A DNA stretch of 34,879 bases, taken from Chalciporus piperatus (taxonomy: Eukaryota; Basidiomycota; Agaricomycetes; Boletales; Boletaceae). The stretch is from positions 1 to 34,879 of the forward strand of contig JBBPTG010000251.1 of the NCBI GenBank assembly GCA_038093975.1, read 5' to 3'. Within the stretch, counting starts at the first letter, position 1, and every line of letters begins with the position of its first letter. Position numbers and translations under genes: made by a program. The notes under the pieces are model-generated. The model made no database searches. It was not told where the DNA came from and was given only the letters and a program-made list of their open reading frames with translations. This document shows, in pieces, positions 1 to 10,347 of the stretch.

Positions 1-1136
1 CCCCAGGCATCCCCCTTCTTCTTTGTCAAGAAGAAAGATGGAAAACTCCGCCCTTGCCAAGACTATCGATATCTCAACGAACACACTACCCGAGACGCGT
101 ACCCACTTCCCCTCATCGGGGATCTCATTGACAAATTGAAAGACGCCAAAGTCTTTACCAAGTTTGATGTGCGATGGGGTTACAACAATGTCCGCATCAA
201 AGACGGACACCAGTGGAAAGCCGCTTTCCTCACCCACAAAGGCCTCTTTGAACCGACTGTGATGTTCTTCGGACTGAACAACTCCCCAGTCACCTTCCAA
301 CGCTTCATGAACGACTCTTTTCGAGACATGATAGCTGAAGGGTGGCTTGTCATCTATATGGACGACCTTCTCATCTTTTCTCCCGACGATGCTACTCACA
401 CCGCTCGCACACAACGAGTCCTCGAACGGATGCAAGAGCTAGATCTCCATCTTCGTTTAGAGAAATGCAACTTCGCCGTAAACGAAGTAGAATATCTTGG
501 CATGATTGTCTGCCCCGGAGAGCTTGCCATGGATCCCGTCAAACTCGACGGCATCTCTCAATGGCCCATTCCCACTACCGTCAAAGAAGTTCGCTCATTC
601 CTTGGCTTTGCCAACTTCTATCGACGCTTTATCCCAAATTACTCCTTAGTCGCCCGCCCTTTGATTGATCTGACCAAAAAGGATCATCGATGGGACTGGA
701 ACAATGCCTGCCAAGATGCCTTCACCCGTCTAAAACAGATGTTCCTGGCGAAACCCGTCTTACGCTTCCCAGACCTTTCCAAACCCTTCGCCATCGCAAC
801 CGACGCCTCTAAATTTGCCTCTGGAGGTATACTCCTCCAAACTGACACCAACGGCGATTGGCACCCCTGTTCCTACCTCTCCCAATCCTTTGGTGACGCT
901 GAACGGAATTACGATATCTATGATCGTGAACTCCTCGCCGTGATCCGTGCACTCAAAACCTGGCGACATTATCTCCACGGCTCTCCCTTCCCTGTCCAAG
1001 TCTTCACTGATCACAAAAACCTGACCTACTTCCGCCAACCCCAGAATCTAAACCGTCGGCAAGCCCGCTGGCTCCTCGATCTTGCTGACTTTGACCTGAA
1101 AATGATTCATGTTCCTGGCTCATCCCTCGCCGGTCC
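1..1136 (+). pseudogene. Reverse transcriptase-RNase H part of gypsy pol
   Basis: Open in frame 1 from the first base, so the true start is upstream. The fingers/palm region includes [15 protein letters not shown] at the start, the catalytic block LTKF/FTKFD-like around residue 50, and YMDD at 355-366 (residues 119-122). RNase H follows with its first Asp in ATDAS (codon 802-804), a Glu in YDRELLAVI (928-930) and Asp in FTDHKNL. After LAGP near 1136 the reading frame shifts: the expected Asp-Ala-Leu-Ser-Arg-Arg continuation is found one frame over, starting at 1137, which implies a single-base deletion. In the shifted frame the sequence runs as noise to a stop at 1245. Copying RNA into DNA is the known role of the family; this copy cannot make a full polyprotein. 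Confidence 0.9.
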
Positions 1137-2215
1137 GATGCCTTATCTAGGCGTGCTGATCACTTTCCCACCAACGCCGATGACAATGCGGGTACCACTC
1201 TACTACCACCCTCCCTATTTGTCCGTGTCATCGACGCCGCCATGAACAACCATATTTCCAGTCTTTCCAAAGATGACCCGTTTCTCCTCACCGCATTACA
1301 AGCCATTGACGGCGATATCCCAGCGCCATTCCGATCCCGGCTGGCTGACTGGCAGATGGATAACGGTGTCCTGACCTACCAAGGTCGCGTTTACATTCCA
1401 CCGGACGAAAGCTTACGTCGCACTGTCGTCCAACGCTGCCATGATCACCCCACCGCCGGCCACCCGGGTTATCTCAAAACTAGACAGCTGGTTGCTGCTG
1501 AATTCTGGTGGCCTGGTCTTGCACAGTTTGTGCGCAAATATGTCGAAGGATGCGCAACCTGCCAACAGAACAAAGCGAACACACATCCAACTACTCCACC
1601 CTTAATGCCCATACCGTCAAAGAGCTCCAAACCGTTCCAGCAGGTGTCCTGTGACCTAATCACCGACCTGCCCATTTCCAGTGGCTTCGATTCTCTGTTG
1701 GTCGTGGTCGACCACGGGCTTACAAAGGGGGTAATTCTCTGCCCTACTAAGAAAACTGTCACCGCCGAAGGGATTGCCTCCCTCTTTTTCCACAAAGTCT
1801 ACCTGAGATTCGGTCTTTACGACAAAATCATCAGCGACCGTGGACCACAATTCGCATCCGAGTTCGCTCGTGAACTAGGACGAATCCTTGGATACGACCT
1901 TTCCCTCTCCACCGCCTACCATCCCCAATCCGATGGGGAAACTGAACGTGTCAACCAGGAAGTAGAAACCTATCTCCGAATCTACTGTGGAGATAACCCC
2001 ATATCCTGGGCTGATTCTATCTCCCACGCCGAATTTGCACACAATCATCGACCCCACTCTGTCACCGGCAAATCTCCGTTCTATCTCATGATGGGATATG
2101 AACCCCGTCCTCTTCCTTCGGTGATCGCTGACTTCGCTCTACCCGCTGTCGAACTTCGCCTTCACTCCCTCACTGCTGCCAGAGATGAAGCACTCGCCTC
2201 ACACGAGCTTGCCAG
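1137..2215 (+). pseudogene. Integrase part of gypsy pol (frameshifted from RT, interrupted)
   Basis: In the frame following the 1136 lesion the protein resumes and stays open to the solo LTR at 2216. It shows an H2C2 zinc module (HDHPTAGH, then CATCQQNK), then the DDE core: Asp in CDLITDLP (1653-1655), Asp in ISDRGPQF (1836-1838) and Glu in GETER (1944-1946), with 35 residues between the last two as expected. It ends at HELA, where the inserted LTR supplies unrelated codons up to a stop at 2270. Removing the LTR plus one GCCAG copy joins this frame directly to the segment at 2866, so the LTR came later than the coding sequence. Confidence 0.88.
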
Positions 2216-2860
2216 TGAAACGACTCAACTCAATCAAGAGCTAGCGCTATCATCAGACAACATGCCCTAGTGGAACCACATCAACTCAGTAACTAGAGCT
2301 GAGGATCAGACTAGGCAAGCAGGAGCGCTTGGCCCATGAAGTTCAAGAAGAGGAAACTCCAGGAGAACAAGACTGGAGAGCCAGTGCTTGTCAACCCGGG
2401 TTTATATACTATTGACAGTGTTTGTACATGTTGTGGCTAAACCTTAACTATATGACTAGTAAACCTTAACTATATAACTAGGTATGACTAGATATGAGTC
2501 ATGGCGAGTAACAGCCAATAGCGTATATGACTAGGAAGCGAGATGAGTCAGCGTGAGTCAGTATGAGTCAGTATGAGTCACGGTGAGTCATAATGAGTCA
2601 ATAAGAGTCTGAGTCATGGTGACTCGGTATGAGTCATGGACAGTGGGGAAGATGCACAGCCACGCACAGCCACGCACAGCCACGTTACGTAAGCGAAAGG
2701 CTAGACCTAGCTGATGTCAGCAGGTCACGTGATGTGATCTTGATAAGATAAGATAACAGAAAAGGGAGAGAAAGCGACTAAGTCCAAAAGTGAAAGAGAA
2801 ACGTAGTAAGCGTAGTGAAGTCTAGGAAAGACTAGGATAAGGAACTGAGCGTTCGTAACA
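2216..2860 (+). repeat. Solo LTR 1 (645 bp) inside gypsy integrase, 5-bp target duplication
   Basis: Begins TGAAAC and ends GTAACA (TG...CA). It is flanked by perfect 5-bp duplications GCCAG at 2211-2215 and 2861-2865. A TATA-like TTTATATA lies near 2400-2407. It resembles the second solo LTR (30647-31122): both have the TGAAACGACTCAACTCAA start, the GAGGAAACTCCAGGAGAACAAGACTGG block shortened here, the CCCGGGTTTATATACTATTG block and the GCGTTCGTAACA end. It is longer than LTR 2 because of a cluster of nine TGAGTCA copies (2495-2636) and three CACAGCCACG units (2655-2684). No internal retrotransposon sequence is present, so it is a solo LTR left by LTR-LTR recombination. Confidence 0.88.
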
Positions 2861-2865
2861 GCCAG

Positions 2866-3014
2866 ACAAGTGATGTCCGCACGAACTCGACAGAAGTTCA
2901 AACCATTTGCCAAAGGAGACAAAGTCTGGCTAGAAGCAAGAAACCTCAAACGGTCCCTTACTTCCCCAAAGTTCGCCCCGAAACGAGAAGGACCCTTTAC
3001 CATCACACAAGTCT
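2866..3014 (+). pseudogene. Integrase C-terminal GPF-type segment of gypsy pol
   Basis: Continues the integrase frame after the solo LTR. It contains RTRQKFKPFAKGDKVWLEA and then KFAPKREGPFTITQV, the usual integrase tail preceding a chromodomain in fungal Ty3/gypsy elements. The frame is cut at 3015 by a block starting TGTTAC, so the rest of the tail and any chromodomain are missing. Confidence 0.8.
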
Positions 3015-3483
3015 TGTTACACTTGTACCGGGTAGGTCAAAGCGTAGACACAAAAGCCTGGTCAAAGACAAGGGTTTCAAGGTAGCCTAACGATGGGATG
3101 TCCACGTTAAGGCCTAGCGTCCGTTCAAGAGTGGGACGGTGACTCTCAGAGGGTTCAAGGAAGCGAGGAATGACCAAGCTAGATTGCGTAGGTCTAAGTT
3201 AGGGTTACAGGAGGAAACTCGAGGGTTTATATAAGTGAAGAAACGAGTTAAGGGCAGGCATAGAACAAGTCAGAATACGTAAGAACAAGTCATGACGAAT
3301 AGGAATGAGTCATGCTCGGTAAGCATACGAGTCAGCGATGACGAAGCGTGGAAGGTGAAAGAACATTAAGGAATGTTCGCTGACTAAAGCAAGGTAAGAA
3401 ATGAGAGGCCTAGGCAGGACTCGAACCAGCGACTAGGACTTAGTACAAGGTAACAAAGAAGGAAAGAATGAGTGATCGTAACA
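3015..3483 (+). repeat. LTR-like block (469 bp) without matching target duplication
   Basis: Starts TGTTAC and ends GTAACA, perfect 6-bp inverted ends of LTR type. It has a GAGGAAACTC ... GGGTTTATATAAG segment (about 3211-3235) resembling the TATA region of the two solo LTRs, and TGAGTCA-like sites near 3307. The left flank (AGTCT, gypsy pol) and right flank (CCGTA, tyrosine recombinase) do not match, so it is not a simple insertion. It may be the product of recombination between two LTR copies at different sites. Its identity as an LTR is less certain than for the other two. Confidence 0.5.
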
Positions 3484-3949
3484 CCGTAACGGCATCGAAA
3501 TCACCAACATACATCTACCTCGCACCAAGACGACCCCTAGCGGAGAGGACATAAACTGGGCCAAACAAGACGACCTGTCTGACCCCCAAGCCGCCTTTGC
3601 AAACCACCTAGCCGTTAACTCCCCACCTGCAAACGGTCCGCTCTTCGCGTACAAGAACAAGAAATCGTTCAAACCCCTCACTCGCACCAAATTCCTCTCC
3701 ACTCTCGCCGACGCCCTGAAAGCAGGCGGCGTCAAACCCCTCAACGGTCACGGTATTCGCATCGGATCAACCCTCGAATACCTCCTGCGCAACATCCCCT
3801 TCGAGGTAGTGAAAGTGAAGGGAAGGTGGGCCAGCGACGCCTTCCTTAAATACCTCAGGCGGCACGCACAGGTCCTAGCACCTTATATGCAAGCTCAACC
3901 TGCACTACATGATTCACTTCTCAGACTCACCTTACCCCCTGTCCGCTAA
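3482..3949 (+). pseudogene. Tyrosine recombinase (Crypton/DIRS-like) C-terminal fragment
   Basis: An open frame runs from just after the LTR-like block to TAA at 3947-3949, about 152 residues from 3491. It ends with GHGIRIGSTLEYLL, then VKVKGRWASDAFLKYLRRH. This fits the C-terminal catalytic half of a tyrosine recombinase: His-x-x-Arg (His 3749-3751, Arg 3758-3760), a Trp in GRWAS and the nucleophile-position Tyr in KYLRRH (3851-3853). Basidiomycetes carry many such genes, in Crypton- and DIRS-type elements and as free copies. The N-terminal half, including the first catalytic Arg, is missing; the upstream in-frame codon is a stop at 3479-3481 formed at the LTR end. I call it a truncated relic; an intact upstream exon elsewhere cannot be excluded. 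Confidence 0.72.
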
Positions 3950-4805
3950 CCAGTAAGTCGCACTCTACCCCTCTCCTCCTAACCCCTGGGCTCGAGCTTC
4001 ACCCCTTGCGTCGTCGAACACCTCATTTATGGGATCACAGCTCATCTCCAGCCCAGGTTCTTTTTCGGAGCCGGACAGCGCTACGCGCTGCCACCCGCTC
4101 TCTCTCTCGTTCTCACACCCAGTGCTCGTATCACATCGCACCGTTCGTTTGGATGTACATACTCTAAACATACATACAAAACGAACACTCTCTTTGTCAG
4201 CCCTCCCAAAACGTGTGAATGCCAAAGAGCGTGGGCTGGGTCAAATCGAGTGCGAGCAGGCGAGGGTGGAGCAAGCAGAAACTCCAAGGGAAGGCTCACC
4301 GTGTAGTCCGAGTTGTCCGACCCCGAAGCAATTTACGTCTGACTAGTGATGTCCACCGTGTCCACCTCATCAGTTTCATGTTGGTCGATCACTTAAACTC
4401 GTTTGTAAATTGTGAGTCTCTGCATACTATGTGATAACATTCTTCCATCGTCGCCGGACGTTCCACTGCTCGTCTTTCGACACGACGGCGCTCAAGACAT
4501 TGCCATTTGCTTTCATGTTATGACGAAATGAGCGATACTGATTCATGGATCATGATGGGCAGCCAAACCAGGTTGAGGACTACCAGCCGGATGGACCAGT
4601 ATCAAGGCTGGCCTGGAGAGACTTGAGACCAAAAAGATGGCAAGAGGACATGGTGAGAAAAGGAACCCAGTAGTACGCGAGCAGTCAATGCGAGTTAACT
4701 AAGGTAATGGTGCAGATAATGTGAAAGATGAAACAGCGTAAACATGGAGACCAGTGTGATAGGTACGACCGAACGCCAGAGAGGGAAACAAGTAAACAAG
4801 ACAGA
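3950..4805. other. Intergenic, no gene recognised
   Basis: Only short unconvincing frames are present on both strands. ACTGATTCAT near 4536-4545 partly matches the promoter motif described elsewhere, but no gene start follows. The stretch lies 3' of the broken family copy at 4806-5999. Confidence 0.5.
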
Positions 4806-5999
4806 TTAATAACACGACACGGCAGCGAGACCGACTTCAGAAAGCGAACAGCAACGAACGAACATCACAGAATTTCCAACACCTCCACCAGGTTGCTGTA
4901 AAAATAACAGCGGGTTGAACGGCTGACCAAGGCGAACGATCGATTGCAATGCCCGAGTATATTCGTCTTCCTGTGGAACAGGGACAGCGGTCAATGGCGC
5001 AGACGTCGCTGACTCCTCATCTGTACTCTCGTCGCTGTCCGACTCTGAGTCGGTATCCGAGTCCGAGTCGTCCGCTGAGTTGAGGCCACGTGGTCCTCTG
5101 ATATAGCTGATCCAGGGATGTACCAACTTGAGCCGCCGAGGCTCAGTGAGTGGCAGCACATCCATCGTCGTGGACTCTTAACGAGGTGGTTTTGTGTCCA
5201 CATCTCGAGTACATCGCCGTTTACATCCATAAGGGGAATCTGGAATGCGAAATCGAGACACGGTTGCGGAATGGAGATAGCTGTATCGTTAGGGATAGAA
5301 CGTCGCGAGTGAACGAGCACGCACATGTTCTAGATATCGTCGGGGAATGACATCCTTGAGGTCCTGAATTGTGATACTGGTTCCATTTCCGCATGCGAGA
5401 TACCTCCCGTCCGATAAGAGAGAGATAGCGTACACCCTTGCGGGATAGTCGATTGTCGACCCGATTTTGTTGTGCGAAACAATATCCCAAATGGATACGG
5501 AGGCGCCGGCCGAACACGCTATGAACTTCCCGTTGGTGGCGATGGATGGATGTGAATCGTTCTTGTGTGTGGGCCATTCTGTGCGCGAGGATGTGGAGGT
5601 GTCGAGGCAAGTGATTTTTCCAGGTGACGCAGCGAAGAGTCGTTCGCTATTTGGAGACCATGCAAGAGCAGTAGTTATGTAATCAGCGGTCCCCGGGATA
5701 TCGAACGACTTGTTGCCGGACAGAACAAACCATGGTGGCTGTTGCGATTCGATGATCGCTGCTGACCCAACCTTGTGTTCGCATCGTCTGGCCGACTTGG
5801 CCACCGTCCCCAACGTTCCATCGCCGGAGCTCGGACCCAACATCGCGACGTTGCGACCATCGGGAGTAAATGCGACTGAGGATATGTCCTTCCCACTGGG
5901 AATTTGATCATTTTTACACCAAGGCGTTGGAGGATCGTCAACACACGGCAGCTTCTCGCATTATAACGACTCGTACGTACCCTTTGTCGTCACCCACAT
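4806..5999 (-). pseudogene. WD40/TPR/HET family copy A, internally deleted
   Basis: The minus-strand start region resembles the intact copy at 11453-15743: ATG at 5999-5997, GTACGT donor, then the first WD40 blade. About 0.28 kb is then missing near 5770, joining blade 2 to the end of blade 4. The remaining WD40 blades (to LKDVIP) are readable, followed by the intron and the start of the TPR exon (IPLMDVNGDVLEMWTQN). Near 5175 the sequence jumps to the C-terminal domain (LPLTEPRRLKLVHPWISYI), so all the TPR and HET coding sequence is gone. The acidic linker (SDSDTDSESDSDESTDEES) and LQSIVRLGQPFNPLL are kept. A third small deletion joins PGG to the last codons out of frame, so the terminal VLEIL is lost. 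Three separate deletions make a functional product unlikely. Confidence 0.85.
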
Positions 6000-6420
6000 C
6001 CTCACCAACGAGGAATCACAGACAGTCAACCGGAGTGGGGGAGATTGGGGGAGATTGTGGTCGTGAGCTCGAGGTGCGCGGTATATGCATGTTTCTGTTA
6101 TCGGTACCAATCAGTTCACACAGCCATACTCACCTTGTGTTCTTCGAGCACTTTTTCTCGGTCACTAACCAAACTTGTATCACTTCGTCGTCCCCATCGA
6201 TCGTTGAACCATTTCAGGGTTCGTTAACAGCCCAGATGCCATCTGTTATTGAATCCGATCAACGTGAATGGATCATATATACTTACCGGATGATATATGG
6301 GCATCACGCCTCTGCATTGTATCCAGAACGGAACGACTCGTCAGAGGTATGATGACAAAGATCAGAGAGTTGGACGAGCAGAAGCAACTCAAGCAAATCG
6401 ACAACAAGAAAGCGACACCG
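5911..6420 (-). promoter_or_regulatory. Conserved 5' region of family copy A
   Basis: This region, covering the first codons and about 400 bp upstream, aligns along its length with the 5' regions of copy C (15651-16050) and copy K (32061-32590). Shared blocks include CTCGAGGTGCGCGGTATATG (6069-6088), the sequence around CCAATCAGTTCACAC (6107-6121) and GATCAGAGAGTTGGACGAG (6359-6377). A and K are closer to each other than to C. Shared upstream sequence indicates that whole genes with their promoters were duplicated. Confidence 0.7.
6109..6119 (-). promoter_or_regulatory. GTGAACTGATT motif upstream of copy A
   Basis: On the minus strand this reads GTGAACTGATT, about 110 bp upstream of the inferred ATG at 5999. 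The same core in the same orientation lies at a similar distance from copies C, G and J. Confidence 0.55.
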
Positions 6421-6446
6421 TACGCCTTTGATGAATTGATACTGCT

Positions 6447-6716
6447 TCAAGTTCCCTGTCCTTTCACCATGATCTCGTTCTCCGTGGCGACCCTATGGTA
6501 CTCTCCACCCGGCTGCTGGAGGAGCAACAGTGCGTTGAACTGCTCACCCAAGCGGACGATCAAGTACAACACCATGTTGTTTAATTATGACCTACCCAAG
6601 CGGAAGCCACGACATTCGATGCCGCTGACTCAGAGGGAAGTCGCTCGGCGTCCGAGCCATCGCCCGACTCTAGGTCTTCCTCCCATTCGCTATCTTATTC
6701 GATGAGTCACGGTGAA
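6447..6716 (-). pseudogene. WD40/TPR/HET family fragment A' (C-terminal end only)
   Basis: The minus strand reads LIVRLGEQFNALLLLQQPGG then YHRVATENEIMVKGQGT and a stop (TGA at 6449-6447), clearly the C-terminal domain of the family. Upstream of it the acidic linker region is recognisable but frame-broken and contains stops. It lies just 5' of copy A's promoter region, as fragment D lies 5' of copy C. It ends in KGQGT, like fragment B, rather than the VLEI(L/Q) of the longer members, so A' and B seem to belong to a separate sub-lineage. Confidence 0.75.
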
Positions 6717-7238
6717 ACCCGATGGTTTTCCCTTACGCGAGGGTGAGGTTAGAGCCTTTTCAGTGGTACGGGGGGTGATGGAACTGCAGCCCAGATGCAT
6801 GAACGAACTGCTGAAAATAACATATGGTGTCATTAGATCTCTACGCCTGGATGAAACTAAGTGGCATTAGCGACCTGGACATATGTATTAGATGGCTTGA
6901 GTTGCTTTGGCTCGAAGACGCGACAGAGGCGGGCGCGTTGCCGAAAAAGGGAAATTTCGAGACTCGTATTCGTCAATGACGCAATGCTCGAAGACAGGTA
7001 AGCATAAAGAGCCGGCTTGCTCTGTGACGACTCTTTACCTCTGACCACTGCCCCTCCTTCCCCCCTTCCACTGATCAGGGTGTGGTAGTCGCGGCTTCCA
7101 GAATATGTCTATGAGGTGGACCATCAGGCTTCTTGATTGTGGGACCAACCAGCGTACGTCTCTCTCAGCAGAACGTCCCTTCGGATACTACGTAGTCCCT
7201 CGCCTCTGGTCACTCTCTGCGCTTCATGTGCGCTCCAA
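6717..7238. other. Intergenic, no gene recognised
   Basis: No frame with recognisable domains or convincing splice pattern on either strand. Confidence 0.45.
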
Positions 7239-7345
7239 ACCACACGTGCATAGCATTGTTACGTCGAGTTGACAGTGATCGACCTTGTATGCGTTGATCA
7301 TTGGATGATGCTTGTCGTAAGGATGGCTCACGTTCAGTGGGCTTG
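7239..7345 (+). repeat. Diverged direct repeat, copy 1
   Basis: Shares with 7743-7845 the order CACACGTGCATAGCA(T/C)TGTT, then TGGATGATGC, then GGNTGGCTCAC. On the minus strand both translate to a similar pattern (SHP, then HHP, then CQ, then T-x-LCTC), which may mark an old coding duplication. The two copies are about 500 bp apart. Confidence 0.5.
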
Positions 7346-7742
7346 GTACGGAACGTGAATGCGCTGGAGGTACCGAAGTATGGCGACGACGAACGGCGGT
7401 GTGGTGCCGCTCATGCTTGATTTGGATGGCGTGGTCAGTCAAGCAATCGCCGGTATGCCAAGTCACGCACCTTCAAGGAAAGCGCATACACCCAGAGTCT
7501 GGAAAGGACAGCAAGGGCTTGGATTCATTCAAGGTCGTCTCTGTAGCCGCTAACACAGAGATCTGACATGGGAATTTCACCGGCTTCGCAGCACTCAGGT
7601 TGGCGAACGGCTTCTTCATCCAATACCTGGGATAGCACCTACACCGAAAGTGGGTCCTAAATCAATGCGATAGTGCTGCATATATGCTCGTTCGCGTCGA
7701 GGAACGTCTGTCATACGCGCATCACACCACCGTCTCTTACGG

Positions 7743-7845
7743 TCACACGTGCATAGCACTGTTGCACCACGCTGACACTGAGCCGACGTTAACGTTATCA
7801 TCTTGCTCTCTGGATGATGCATGCTGCGGGGGTGGCTCACAATCA
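7743..7845 (+). repeat. Diverged direct repeat, copy 2
   Basis: Partner of 7239-7345 with the same ordered blocks; the sequence between the shared blocks is poorly conserved. No protein family is recognised. Confidence 0.5.
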
Positions 7846-8319
7846 GTTGACTTGGTCGTATAAGTGGAGCATCTTGAAGCTAAGATCTTAGCTGAATGGC
7901 GACTGCTGCAAGATTTTGGCAACGCCAAGTCAGAACGGCTGCTGTCGGGCTGAACCATTTTCAGGAGATACTCAATGTTCCCGCAATACTCTGGGCGGGG
8001 AGAAGCTAATTTGTGCTGGCTTATAGCCACCAAGCGCAACTTGCAAGGCTCTTGGAGACGAAAAACTTGATGCAGCTGCGAGTCATACCCACGTTATCCA
8101 CGACAAAACGGGGGGGCTGACGAAGTACCGATCGAAACGATGACAGCACTGGGTATTTCTGCTATTGGCGTATCTCATCCTTCAAACGAATCCATACCGC
8201 CCCTTGTGAATCATACTTACAACCCACAGCCACACACGACTGTAGTACGCGACCCTAGATGATCTTCCCATTCAATAATAATCTTACACGTCCATCGACT
8301 CACACGAGGAGGTCAGATC
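7846..8319. other. Intergenic, 3' of aldehyde dehydrogenase pseudogene
   Basis: Nothing recognisable on either strand. Confidence 0.4.
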
Positions 8320-10347
8320 TCAGTTGCCGGTTGGAGGGCTTTGAGGAATAGGCATGTGAGCTGCGGCTGCCAGCGCTTGAACCGCCTCCGGACCATATGG
8401 CGGATATCTCAGTTCCAAGAAACGCTTTAATGAAGCGACCAGACGCCAATTCAGCAAAGACGTCATCGCGTTTCAGGGTATACAGAAGGCGGAAATAACT
8501 CACTCTTTCGGTATATCGATGGAGCTTCTGAGCTGTGTGAACGTGTCGAAGGTGTACTTCAGGGTCTGGTATCCGTCTGGGTCGCACCTCAAGACAAGTT
8601 TTTATGATGGAACTGAATCGGTCGAGCACTCACATCTCGATTCGCCTACGCCAGCGAATGGCAGTTCGTCCACTGCAAGACCCTCATCAGTACAGACCGC
8701 CAAAAGAAAAGGGACGAGAAATAGTGTAGATCATGTGATTCACCGGCAAGGTGCTGGAACGAATCATTGAAAACGATGGCGCCGCTCTGGGTTTCATCGA
8801 TAAATAGATGTCGCGTCGCGTGAGAAGGACAAGGTCTATCGGGGTATGATCATGATCACCCACGTCTTTGCTTGAGAATAGGATCCTCCGTGAACGTGTA
8901 CAACACGAGAGGGTGAGGTCTTTTGGCCTTTGAATAAGATCAGGGTTTTCGGCGGAGTAATAGGGAATCGTACCGCTCATTGATAAAGGCTAAAGCTTCG
9001 TCTATTCCATCAATAGGAATGATGGGAATAATCGGTCCAAACAGTTCTCTGTCGGCGGGCGTATATTGGGCGTATAGGGGGTCACCGCATGATCTGATCG
9101 ATTTTGCAGGTGGCGGCATGAATAACTCACTCTTCAAGCAAAGAGTCACCATCCTTCACGTTCTTTACCACGGTGGGCTCAAACCGCATTTTTCCAGCAT
9201 TTTTCCATCCTTGCATGACATCCGTTATTTTTCACCACTCTCGTGCGATCGAGCAAAGAGCTCATGCGGTTAAAGTGCATATCGCTCACGAGTCACGATA
9301 CTTCCAAAGTGCTGCCTTCTCGAACCCTTTGGCAAGTTCCTCCTGTTTCCGTGACAAAGCATATCATCCGGGGTGACGCAAATCTACCATTCCGTTCATC
9401 AATTGCAAGAAACACAAGAAATTTGAAGCTATGCATACCTGACCAGCGTTATTACATTTCCCCCATAAGATACGCTTCGCAGCCAATTCTATGTCATAAG
9501 CAAAATCCACGACCACCGGCTTCCCACCGAGTTCCAGGGTGAGCGGAGTGCAGCCGAGATGATCCGAGCAACTCTACTGTTGCCAGTATAAAAGACGTGA
9601 TCCCATTGGAGTTCGAGAAGTTTCGATGCTTCCGCGATGGCACCGTTAACAACGCTGTAGGTGGCAGGGTCAAGGTACTTGGGAAGAAGTTCGGCGATGA
9701 GCTGGAGCAGTGAGGTACGACCTCCAAAGGTTTGATACTGCGCATCATCCGGCAGGGATGACCCTTATGAGAGGTTGAAAGGAGAGGACTATAGGGTAGT
9801 TCCATGGTCTTTATCATTCGAAAGAGATGAAGCGCCGTAAGCCCAGAGATGATAAACCAACGATAACCTCAACTCTGGACTCACGAGATGATGGATGAGT
9901 GCAGTCCCTTTGGGAGCCTTGAGCAACCTACACAGGTTGTGTATATCCAGCATGCCATAACCCGTGGTTTCCTTCCCTTCTGCCAATCGGGCACCTCTGG
10001 ATACTCCGGTTGCGCCCCACTCCTCGCCTTGCTCAGCATTCTTAATCGCATGGTCGACGACACCGCCGACTTCGGCCATGAGAACTTCAGGGCGTGGTTT
10101 CGCGAGATCTTTGGCGAGCGCATCGCAGAAGGCTTCGGCCTCGTTTTGGGACAACTAGCCAGTTGGAGGAGTTGGTGTTTACGCCATGCGACAGAACGAG
10201 TGACGCCGCGCTTAAAAGTCGCTCGAAGGGTGTTACTTATCTATGAAGAGAGACACGATGTCGATGCGACATTCGCCTGCGAGAAGAGACAAGGAAGGAA
10301 ATACCTTGGGGAATGTCCTCGAGAGGTGTATGTACGTAGGTCGGCAT
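8320..10347 (-). pseudogene. Aldehyde dehydrogenase (class 3 / fatty-aldehyde type), frameshifted
   Basis: Minus-strand pieces occur in order and together cover an NAD(P)-dependent aldehyde dehydrogenase: MPTYVHTPLEDIPQ (ATG at 10347-10345), [113 protein letters not shown] then ICVTPD (catalytic-position Cys at 9380-9378, after an intron), FGPIIPIIPIDGIDEALAFI, DELPFAGVGES, YTFDTFTQLRSSIDIPKE and a C-terminus with LELRYPPYGPEAVQALA, stop at 8322-8320. Neighbouring pieces lie in different frames without introns to explain it; for example, bases are missing before QNEAEAF and one G is extra before the PEYPEV segment. The family oxidises aliphatic aldehydes to acids. This copy is probably dead. 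Confidence 0.83.

Larger units (their letters stand above)
1..3014 (+). mobile_element. Ty3/gypsy retrotransposon relic (pol only, 5' end outside window)
   Basis: Plus-strand translation gives reverse transcriptase, RNase H, an HHCC/DDE integrase and an integrase C-terminal GPF-type module in the order typical of Ty3/gypsy pol. The 5' part (gag, protease) lies beyond the window start. The element is dead: one base appears to be missing near 1136, a solo LTR splits the integrase tail (2216-2860), and the frame ends abruptly at 3014 where a different LTR-like block begins. No LTR belonging clearly to this element is visible, so its family within Ty3/gypsy cannot be fixed. Confidence 0.9.

Noticed and set aside
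3417..3427. GGTTCGAGTCC on the minus strand, a perfect tRNA B-box
   Set aside because: The T-stem has a mismatch, and no matching acceptor stem, anticodon arm or A-box is found upstream. It may be a tRNA-derived scrap inside the LTR-like block.
4029..4346. Possible 105-codon gene
   Set aside because: Low-complexity Ser/Pro-rich composition, overlapped by equally open opposite-strand frames, no domain and no splice structure.
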